From NCBI RefSeq assembly GCF_029846635.1, contig NZ_JARVTG010000001.1, forward strand, positions 1,985,001 to 2,049,000: 64,000 nt of DNA. The letters run 5' to 3'. Below, in pieces: positions 17,602-24,414 of this stretch. Made by a program: the position numbers and the translations under genes. The notes beneath the pieces were generated by a model that was not told where the DNA came from, searched no databases, and saw nothing but the letters and a program-made list of their open reading frames with translations. Within the stretch, counting starts at the first letter, position 1. The number at the start of each line of letters is the position of its first letter. This stretch comes from Pokkaliibacter sp. MBI-7. Lineage in GTDB: Bacteria; Pseudomonadota; Gammaproteobacteria; Pseudomonadales; Balneatricaceae.

Positions 17602-18705
17602 ATGTCTGCTGGAAACCGCATGGATATTTCTGCCGCCCTCTCCCCCCCGCTCCGCCGTCCGCCGCTGCCCGCACCGCCGGGTTACTGGCGGCTGGCAGCG
17701 GGCCATTATTCCGTGCTGCTGCACCGGCGCGGGCTGTTCAGTGCGCTGTTGCTCAGTGTGCTGTTGTTGCTCTGCAGCGGCATCAGCCTGTCGGCGGGCA
17801 GTACCAGTCTGTCGGTACAGCAGGCGCTGCTGGCAGCCGTCGGTATCGGCAGCAAGATGCATCTATTCCTGATTCAGGAGCTGCGGCTGCCACGGCTGCT
17901 GGCCGCGGCCCTGACCGGTATCGCCTTTGGTGTCGGCGGCTGCCTGCTGCAGACGCTGGCCCGCAACCGGCTGGCCACGCCGGGGGTGATTGGCATTGAT
18001 GACGGCGCCACTGCCTTTGCGGTGGCCTCCATCGTTGCCGTACCTACCTCTCTGGCGCCTTCCTATCTCGCCCTGACCGGCGCAGCGACTGCTACGGCCC
18101 TGGCCTTTGGCCTCGGTGGTGGCGCGGGTGCGCGGGGTTATCGGTTTATTGTGGTGGGTCTGGGGATCGGCGCCCTGTTCGGTGCGGTCACTAACCTGAT
18201 GCTGGCCCGCACTGACATCGACAGCGCCAATCAGGCCTACCCCTGGACCGTGGGCAGCCTCAATGCCCGCCCCGAGGAAGCGGTCCTGATGCTGGCCGTA
18301 GGCCTGCTGCTGTGCCTGCCCGTGGCCAAGTATCTGGCTGGCCGGCTGGCACTGATGCGCTTCAGTGATGCCGTGGCCTGTGGTCTGGGTGTCCGTCTGG
18401 CAATGACCCGAATACTGGTGCTGACTGTAACCGTCGTGATCACCGCACTGGCCGTAGCCGTGGCCGGGCCGGTGGGGCTGGTCGCCCTGATGGCGCCGGA
18501 ATTAGCACGTTATCTGTGCGGTCAGCAGGGTGTGCCGGTACTGAATGCCGGGCTGGCCGGAGCGCTGATCATGATCCTTGCCGATCTGGTCGGGCGTACC
18601 GTACTGGCCCCCATTGAAATCCCTGTCGGAGTGATTACCGCCGTGGTCGGTGGCCCCTATCTGCTCTGGATTCTGTTACGTCGTCCCCATCGGAGTGGCC
18701 AATGA
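17602..18705 (+). CDS. FecCD-family iron-complex ABC permease, second subunit
   Basis: A 367-residue second FecCD permease. Seen: a 40-residue cytoplasmic Pro-rich N-terminus, then a hydrophobic core with LRLPRLLAAALTGIAFGVGGCLLQTLARNRLATPGVIGID (family signature) and GPVGLVALMAPELARYL near the end. The start at 17602 is 6 nt after the previous stop; a second ATG at 17620 (MDISAAL) is possible. Its last four bases overlap the ATPase start (ATGA), showing translational coupling. Confidence 0.92.
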   Translation: MSAGNRMDISAALSPPLRRPPLPAPPGYWRLAAGHYSVLLHRRGLFSALLLSVLLLLCSGISLSAGSTSLSVQQALLAAVGIGSKMHLFLIQELRLPRLLAAALTGIAFGVGGCLLQTLARNRLATPGVIGIDDGATAFAVASIVAVPTSLAPSYLALTGAATATALAFGLGGGAGARGYRFIVVGLGIGALFGAVTNLMLARTDIDSANQAYPWTVGSLNARPEEAVLMLAVGLLLCLPVAKYLAGRLALMRFSDAVACGLGVRLAMTRILVLTVTVVITALAVAVAGPVGLVALMAPELARYLCGQQGVPVLNAGLAGALIMILADLVGRTVLAPIEIPVGVITAVVGGPYLLWILLRRPHRSGQ

Positions 18706-19514
18706 CTACTGCTGCCCTGTCTTCTGCCATCGCCAGCCCGCTGGCCACCGAGCGCCTGCATCTGCACTACGGCAAAAGCGCCATTATTGCGGGGCTGGAT
18801 CTGCAGCTGCCGGCAGGCAAGGTGATCGCCATCGTCGGCCCCAATGGCTGTGGTAAGTCCACCCTGCTGGCTGGACTGGCACGGCTGCATCAACCCGCCG
18901 CCGGTCAGGTGCTGCTCAATGGTCGCGATATCAATCGCCTGCCCTCACGGGATGTCGCCCGCCAGCTGGCGCTGCTGCCACAGAATACTCAGGCCCCGGA
19001 CGGCATGACAGCCTATGAGCTGATCCAGTTTGGCCGCCAGCCTCATCAGGGGCTGCTGCGGCAGTGGTCAGCCGAAGACCATCAGCTGGTGGAACGTGCA
19101 CTGGCCGCCGCCGACATTACTGAACTGGCCCACCGGCCGCTGGATGAAATGTCCGGCGGCCAGCGTCAGCGTGCCTGGATCGCCATGGCCATCGCCCAGT
19201 CCACGCCACTGCTGTTGCTGGATGAACCGACCTCGGCACTGGATCTGGGCCATCAGATTGAAGTGTTTGAACTGATCCGCCAGCTGTCGGCACAGGAAGG
19301 CAAAACCGTGGTGATGGTGGTGCATGATCTGTCCTGCGCCTGCCGCTACGCCGATCATCTGATCGCCATGCATCAGGGCCGCGTGGTGGCTCAGGGCCAG
19401 CCCGCACAGATTGTCACGGAGGAGTTAGTGGAGCAGCTCTACGGCGTACGCTGCACCCTGCTGCCCGATCCGCTGAGTGGTACGCCGGTGATAGTCGGCC
19501 TCAGCCGGGTGTGA
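18702..19514 (+). CDS. iron-complex ABC transporter ATPase (FecE/FepC-like)
   Basis: A 270-residue ATPase that powers the FecCD-type importer. Seen: Walker A GPNGCGKST near residue 46, Q-loop LLPQNTQAP, signature MSGGQRQRAWIAMA, Walker B LLLLDEPTSALD and the switch His in VVHDLSCACRYADH. The last gene of the operon, overlapping the upstream permease by 4 nt. The upstream N-terminal extension is short. No siderophore reductase is in this operon, although two PepSY membrane proteins occur at the other end of the window. Confidence 0.95.
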   Translation: MTTAALSSAIASPLATERLHLHYGKSAIIAGLDLQLPAGKVIAIVGPNGCGKSTLLAGLARLHQPAAGQVLLNGRDINRLPSRDVARQLALLPQNTQAPDGMTAYELIQFGRQPHQGLLRQWSAEDHQLVERALAAADITELAHRPLDEMSGGQRQRAWIAMAIAQSTPLLLLDEPTSALDLGHQIEVFELIRQLSAQEGKTVVMVVHDLSCACRYADHLIAMHQGRVVAQGQPAQIVTEELVEQLYGVRCTLLPDPLSGTPVIVGLSRV

Positions 19515-19569
19515 TCGGACCTCCCCCTCCGTGCTTTACACAGGCAGCGCCGGGTCAGGAGAAGTCAGC

Positions 19570-19602
19570 GCCACCGGTGACGACAGGACCGTCACCGGTG
19601 GC
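19570..19602. terminator. 12-bp hairpin between the ABC importer operon and the GNAT gene
   Basis: GCCACCGGTGAC (19570-19581) pairs perfectly with GTCACCGGTGGC (19591-19602), loop 9 nt, between two convergent genes. There is no T-run on either side, so it may be an mRNA 3'-end stabiliser rather than an intrinsic terminator. Confidence 0.5.
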
Positions 19603-19615
19603 ATAAGGGAAGGCG

Positions 19616-20473
19616 TTAGCCCAGCGCCTGATTGGCCAGAGCAAACTGGATAAAGCCATCCCGGCTACGGGGTGCATCACCCTTGACCATCTGCGCTACC
19701 CGATCCACTTCCAGCAGCCCCCAGTCCACCAGTGTCTCACACAGGCCCAGCTGTTCCGGGGTATCCATGCGCACAAAGCTGCCGTCTTCCCCCTGCAGCA
19801 GGGCATGAATCATGGTGCGCGCCTGCGCCGCATTTTCTGCTACGACCGGGCCGATGGCCTTGCCGCGACCGAACGGACGCAGCAGGGCAAATCCCACCAG
19901 CTGACCATCGCGCTCAATACCGATGCCACGTTCGGTGATCGCCAGAAAGGCCTGCAACACTCCGCTGCGCTCCATGCCGCTGCCGTGATTGAGCAGCGTC
20001 TGTAATGCCGGGGCGTCTGCGTCATCAAGCACACGCAATGACTCAGCCACCGGCAATGCCGCAGGTGCAGACAGCGTCGCACTGCTGACCACCCCCTGAT
20101 GCTGGCGGATATAACCGTAATTAACGAACCCCAGCCTGGCATACAGCGGCGCACCGGCAATGGTCGCCACCAGACACAGCGCACGGTCGCCTGCTTCCGC
20201 CATGGCCAGCCCCATCAGCTGCCGGCCCAGCCCCTTACCCTGATAGTCATCACTGACAATCACCAGACCGATCGCGGCATAGTCTCCCTGCGGGCAGGCC
20301 AGCGCGGTGCCGATCACCTGACCGCCTGCCTCCACCACGACGCCCTTGCTCAACGCAAAATTAGTCGCCCAGTCCTGCAGACGATGAGGCCACTTCAGCT
20401 TCTGCGACAGGCCATGAGCCGCGGGCAGATCCTCCGGAGTCATGGCCCGGAAGTGATAGATGGCTTGATCCAT
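19616..20473 (-). CDS. GNAT-family N-acetyltransferase with a second C-terminal GNAT-like domain
   Basis: A 285-residue acetyl-CoA-dependent acyltransferase. Seen: N-terminal GNAT domain (residues about 1-130) with the acetyl-CoA pyrophosphate loop VSDDYQGKGLGRQLMG (Q/RxxGxG/A) and APLYARLGFVNYG, then a second domain (about 150-285) with a weaker GNAT fold and the segment FALLRPFGRGKAIGPVVAEN, as in Acetyltransf_18-type proteins. The start at 20473 has GGAG 7 nt upstream; an in-frame start 5 codons earlier is less supported. The substrate is unknown. Monocistronic, converging on the iron importer. Confidence 0.82.
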   Translation of the reverse strand: MDQAIYHFRAMTPEDLPAAHGLSQKLKWPHRLQDWATNFALSKGVVVEAGGQVIGTALACPQGDYAAIGLVIVSDDYQGKGLGRQLMGLAMAEAGDRALCLVATIAGAPLYARLGFVNYGYIRQHQGVVSSATLSAPAALPVAESLRVLDDADAPALQTLLNHGSGMERSGVLQAFLAITERGIGIERDGQLVGFALLRPFGRGKAIGPVVAENAAQARTMIHALLQGEDGSFVRMDTPEQLGLCETLVDWGLLEVDRVAQMVKGDAPRSRDGFIQFALANQALG

Positions 20474-20972
20474 AACGCACTCCAACATTGGCGCCAGCGC
20501 AATCTGGCGAACAGAAAGTAAACCTGCAAGGGCTCAGCCCTTTGCACCTGAAAGCCATAGCAGGCTGTTGAAAAACGTTATCGAGGCCGCCGAGACAAGG
20601 AAGTACCCCGGAGGGCACAAGAAACAGGCGAAAAAGCGGAGTTTAGTGAACTCAATGAGCATTTGACTCGCTCCGCTCGCCCCTTCGGGGCCGTGCTAAA
20701 GCACGTTCAGCCTTTGGCTGTGAGCCTGTTTTTGACGCGGTATTCGACAACTCAGATAGATTTTCAACGACCTGCTAAACGGCTGAGTGAATGCAGCCTT
20801 TATTCCACTGCCACACCGCGCCTGCAAGAGCCCGACTGTAATTCGGCAGATTCCACTGCAGAATCCACTGCCAGTCAGCAGACTGACTAAATCGCCCCCA
20901 TAGCTCGGCAGCACATGCTGCGGTGATTTCTTTAGCATGAAAGGCATTCTGATTTGCGATGAGACTCCCTGC
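20474..20972. other. Intergenic region holding MITE-like copy 1
   Basis: About 500 bp without a gene. Most of it is the repeat element at 20558-20777. The rest (20778-20972) shows no clear hairpin or gene. The promoter of the aldehyde dehydrogenase should lie here. Confidence 0.6.
20558..20777. repeat. MITE-like repeat element, copy 1 (long form, 220 bp)
   Basis: Terminal inverted repeats TAGCAGGctGTTGAAAA (left) and its near-complement at the right (..TTTTCAACgaCCTGCTA). The flanks and inner segments match a second copy at 61307-61454: ACGTTATCGAGGC, GCCGAGACAAGGA, ACAGGCGAAAAAGCGGAGTT and GCCTGTTTTTGACGCGG. This copy has extra internal DNA, including three small perfect hairpins (20679-20691, 20693-20704, 20708-20720). 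No coding capacity for a transposase. Confidence 0.85.
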
Positions 20973-22454
20973 ATGGACCGTTTTGATCCCCACAGCGTGA
21001 TGGTGCGCAGCAGCCATTTTATCGGCGGCCAGTATGTGACAGACAGCCACGCCGAGGTACTGGGCGTATATCGCCCGTCTGACCACCAGCTCTATGCCGA
21101 GCTGCCGGTGGCCACCGCTGACCGGGTCGATCAGGCCGTCGACAATGCCTGGCAGGCGTTTCGTCACACGGACTGGGCCAAGCGCCCACCCCGTGACCGC
21201 GCCAGAGTGCTATTCCGCTGGGCCGATCTGATCGAAGCCGACAGCGCTTATCTGGCACCACTGGAAGCCGTCGGCTCCAGTCGTCCGGTGCGTGATGTGA
21301 TGGCCTGGGATATTCCCTATGTGGCGGATTGCATCCGCTTCTTTGCCGAACTGGCCGACAAACATGGCGGTCAGGTGGCGGCAACACAGCAGGATCGGCT
21401 GGGCATGATGATCAGCGAACCTTATGGCGTCATCGGCGCGATTGCCCCTTGGAACTTCCCGCTCAGCATGGGGGCCTGGAAAGTCGGCCCGGCACTGGCG
21501 GCGGGCAATGCGGTGGTGCTCAAACCCTCTGAACTGACCCCGTTCTCCAGCCTGCGGCTGGCTGAACTGGCGGTGCAGGCCGGGCTGCCAGCGGGGATGT
21601 TCAACGTGATTCAGGGTGATGGCCGTACCACCGGTGACGCCCTCTGCCGTCACCCGCGTATCGGCAAGGTGACCTTCACCGGCTCCACCGCCACCGGCGC
21701 CAGCATCATGTCGGCCTGTGCACTGTCGGGGCCTAAACCGGCCACGCTGGAGCTGGGCGGCAAGAGCCCGCAGATCGTCTTCGCTGACGCGCCGGACCTG
21801 AAGAAAACTGCTCAGCAGGTGGCCGCGGCCATCACCGGCAATGCCGGACAGGTCTGTGTTTCCGGTTCGCGGCTGCTGATCGAGCGCCGGGCGATGGAGT
21901 CGTTCGTCAGTCAGGTGCAGCAGCATTTTCAGGCGCTGCGCCCCGGCCCCACCTGGGAGGCCAGTACCACCCTGCCACCGATTATCTCTGCCCTGCAGGC
22001 CCAGCGTATCGACGCGATCGTCCGCCGCAGTATTGATCAGGGCGCAGAATGCCTGACGGGAGGCGCCCTGTTTGAAGGGATGTCCGGCGCCTACTATCAA
22101 CCCACCCTGCTGACCTCAGTGGACAGCAGTAATCCGGCGGTACAGGAAGAGGTTTTCGGCCCGGTACTGACGGTGCAGACCTTTGATGATGAAGAACAGG
22201 CGTGGCAGCTGGCCAGCCACGATACCTACGGGCTGGCCGCTGGCATCCACACCGCCGACATTAACCGGGCCCTGCGTGGCATGCGCCGGGTGGAAGCCGG
22301 GACGGTGTGGATCAACCGCTATGGCCGCAGCTTCGACCATATCGTGCCGACAGGGGGCTACAAGCGCTCCGGTATCGGCAAGGACGTCGGCAAGGAAGCC
22401 TTTGAGGCCAACCTGCGGGTGAAGAGTGTGCTGATTGATATTGCCGGCACCTGA
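20973..22454 (+). CDS. NAD(P)-dependent aldehyde dehydrogenase
   Basis: A 493-residue aldehyde dehydrogenase oxidising an aldehyde to its acid. Seen: GVIGAIAPWNFPLSMGAWKVGPALAAGN (cofactor fold), KVTFTGSTATGASIM, the catalytic Glu in LELGGKSPQIVF and the catalytic Cys in GNAGQVCVSGSRLLI, and a C-terminal EEVFGPVLTV. Closest in style to betaine/gamma-aminobutyraldehyde or PuuC-type enzymes; the substrate is not certain. Starts at 20973 (MDRFDPHS) and 20937 are both possible and neither has a good ribosome site; I chose the shorter. It stands alone, next to a repeat element, and converges on the DUF2063 gene. Confidence 0.88.
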   Translation: MDRFDPHSVMVRSSHFIGGQYVTDSHAEVLGVYRPSDHQLYAELPVATADRVDQAVDNAWQAFRHTDWAKRPPRDRARVLFRWADLIEADSAYLAPLEAVGSSRPVRDVMAWDIPYVADCIRFFAELADKHGGQVAATQQDRLGMMISEPYGVIGAIAPWNFPLSMGAWKVGPALAAGNAVVLKPSELTPFSSLRLAELAVQAGLPAGMFNVIQGDGRTTGDALCRHPRIGKVTFTGSTATGASIMSACALSGPKPATLELGGKSPQIVFADAPDLKKTAQQVAAAITGNAGQVCVSGSRLLIERRAMESFVSQVQQHFQALRPGPTWEASTTLPPIISALQAQRIDAIVRRSIDQGAECLTGGALFEGMSGAYYQPTLLTSVDSSNPAVQEEVFGPVLTVQTFDDEEQAWQLASHDTYGLAAGIHTADINRALRGMRRVEAGTVWINRYGRSFDHIVPTGGYKRSGIGKDVGKEAFEANLRVKSVLIDIAGT

Positions 22455-22466
22455 CCCGCGGCCCCG

Positions 22467-23345
22467 TCACAGCTGGTGCTGCAATACCATGCTCTGCGCG
22501 GTGGCCTGTGGCAGCCACAGACTGAGGCGGGTCAGCAGCTCGCTCTCCGGCAGCGCCAGAACAGCGGCCAGCTGTGCCCAGTCACACCCCGTGCCCTGCT
22601 GCAGCTGACGGATAAGTGCCGCCTGCCAGGGTTCCAGCCGCACCACGTTAATCCGGTACTGATGCCGGTAAACCAGTAGCGACTGCGGCTCGGCGGACGG
22701 CGGCAACGGCAAGATGGCCTCTTCGCCACGCTGCCGGGCCAGCATGTAATGATCGGCCTGCTGTAAATACGCCAGCAAGCCGAACTCAGTCTGCACCAGC
22801 TGACTGGTGGCAGGCAGGGCCAGCGCCGGCCAGCTCAGCCACCCTCTCTCCGACAGGCTCGCCGCAGGCAGATGTTCACAGCCCGGCGCCCGCAGAGCCT
22901 CGGCCTGTGCCCGCTCCAGTCTTGCCAGCTGCTCCGGCAACCGCAGCAAAGCCGCAGTATCCGCCGGCAGTGCCGCTCCGGCCGGACGGGTAGCAGCGAG
23001 GAAGTCAGCCAGCCCCGCCCCCAGCTGATAGAGGCTATAGTGGCGGGATGGCTGCCGTTCGAGATAGCCGATAACAAACAGACGAAACAACGCCTCCCCC
23101 AGATAGAGCTGCAGCGCCGGAAACTCCGCCTGCATACACTCCAGCAGACGCAGGCGATAGCCGTCCTGATAAATTGCCAGCCGCTGCTCAGCAGACAGCT
23201 GCGCTGAGCCTCTGAGCCGCTCCGCCACCCCGATATTGGCGGCCGGCCCCAGCAGCACCCGCTGTAACAGCCACTGCTGCTGCGCCTGCAGTGAATAAAG
23301 GGCACTGACAGCAGGGCGCGGGGCCGTGTTACTGCTGCAGGTCAT
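22467..23345 (-). CDS. DUF2063 (HvfC/BufC-like) partner protein of the MNIO enzyme
   Basis: A 292-residue protein with an N-terminal DUF2063 domain (about residues 25-115: QRLAIYQDGYRLRLLECMQAEFPALQLYLGE... ) followed by a helical/beta C-terminal part with YRHQYRINVVRLEP. Known: DUF2063 proteins are encoded next to DUF692 enzymes in HvfABC, bufferin and related peptide-modification operons and are thought to recognise the precursor. Its start codon overlaps the stop of the DUF692 gene by 4 nt (ATGA), so the two are translationally coupled. It is the last gene of the operon 26568-22467. Its own catalytic role is not evident; a DNA-binding role once suggested for the domain is not supported by the context. 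Confidence 0.85.
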   Translation of the reverse strand: MTCSSNTAPRPAVSALYSLQAQQQWLLQRVLLGPAANIGVAERLRGSAQLSAEQRLAIYQDGYRLRLLECMQAEFPALQLYLGEALFRLFVIGYLERQPSRHYSLYQLGAGLADFLAATRPAGAALPADTAALLRLPEQLARLERAQAEALRAPGCEHLPAASLSERGWLSWPALALPATSQLVQTEFGLLAYLQQADHYMLARQRGEEAILPLPPSAEPQSLLVYRHQYRINVVRLEPWQAALIRQLQQGTGCDWAQLAAVLALPESELLTRLSLWLPQATAQSMVLQHQL

Positions 23346-24298
23346 AACACCTCCTCCCTTTGCAGTGACCGCCCGAGCCCTGCGGCCACGGGCGTTGACA
23401 ACGAGACACTGGCGCTGGTCAGCCCACGCTGCGGCACCGTGCCCTGCAGCACCTCACGAGCCAGATTCAGCTCTGCCACCAGATCAGGGAAGTCCGGAAT
23501 CTGGGCATCCCATTCCAGCAGGGTCGACAGGGGCCGTCCGCAGGCCTGCACCAGCTGCTGATAGAGCTGCCAGACGGCCGTCGGTACCGGCTGATCGTGG
23601 GTATCTATCAGATGGGTACCCATATCCGTCGGCCCGGCCAGATGACACTGCACCACTGCCTGCAGCGGTAGCGCGGCCAGATAGGTGTGCGGATCAAAGC
23701 CCAGATTGACGCTGCTGACGTAGATATTGTTGACGTCCACCAGCAGCTGACAGCCGGTGCGCTGCACCAGCTCGGCCAGAAACGCCCACTCCGTGTAGTC
23801 ATTGTGCCGGAAGCTGACGTAAGTACTGGGGTTCTCCAGCACCAGAGGCCGTGCCAGCCAGTCCTGCACCTGTTCTACCCGGGCACAGACGTGATCGAGA
23901 CTTTCACGGGTCAGGGGCAGCGGCAGCAGATCGTGACTGTTGAGCCCGAGCATGCCGGTCCAGCACAGGTGATCAGAGATCCACGCCGGCTGCAGCTCAC
24001 CCGCCAGCTGCCGGAGTTTGTGCAGATAGCTGAGATCCAGCGGATCGCTGGCGCCGATCGACAGTGACACGCCATGCAGCACGATGGGGTAATGCTCGCG
24101 CAGGTGAAACAGCATATGCCGGGCATAGCCGTGGTGATCAAGATAGTTTTCGGTGATGGCTTCAAACCAGTCGACACCGCTCTGCTGCGGTAACAGATGG
24201 CGTTCCAGCCAGGGAAAGTGACAGGACCGCAGCCCCACCCCAAAACCCAGTGATGACGGGGGAGCGTGGTGCGCCGCCGTGGCAGATATATCCGACAT
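23342..24298 (-). CDS. DUF692 multinuclear non-heme iron-dependent oxidase (MNIO; MbnB/TglH/BufB family)
   Basis: A 318-residue TIM-barrel enzyme of the DUF692/MNIO family, which uses two or three iron ions and O2 to modify cysteines in ribosomal peptides (oxazolone/thioamide, thiooxazole, excision of beta-carbon). Seen metal-ligand motifs in order: FEAITENYL (E50), VLHGVSLSIG (H75), SDHLCW (D109, H110), LENPSTYVSF (E155, N156), DVNNIYVSSVN (D189, N191), CHLAG (H219), DTHDQPV (D232, H234) and LLEWD (E262). All expected ligands are present, so it should be active. The start at 24298 gives a normal-length protein; the frame is open to 24397 with only a GTG. It lies between a ferritin-like Cys-rich protein gene and the DUF2063 gene. 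Confidence 0.92.
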   Translation of the reverse strand: MSDISATAAHHAPPSSLGFGVGLRSCHFPWLERHLLPQQSGVDWFEAITENYLDHHGYARHMLFHLREHYPIVLHGVSLSIGASDPLDLSYLHKLRQLAGELQPAWISDHLCWTGMLGLNSHDLLPLPLTRESLDHVCARVEQVQDWLARPLVLENPSTYVSFRHNDYTEWAFLAELVQRTGCQLLVDVNNIYVSSVNLGFDPHTYLAALPLQAVVQCHLAGPTDMGTHLIDTHDQPVPTAVWQLYQQLVQACGRPLSTLLEWDAQIPDFPDLVAELNLAREVLQGTVPQRGLTSASVSLSTPVAAGLGRSLQREEVL

Positions 24299-24414
24299 AG
24301 TGATGCTCTGCTGATGGCCCGGCGCGGCCATCACTGCGTGATACGCCGCCCGGAGCCTGATATTCAGCGTGGCGTGCAGCACCCTGCCACACACCACGAC
24401 CGCTCAGGTACGGA

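Noticed and set aside
20558..20777. Insertion sequence
   Set aside because: No transposase frame and only 220 bp; a non-autonomous element fits better.
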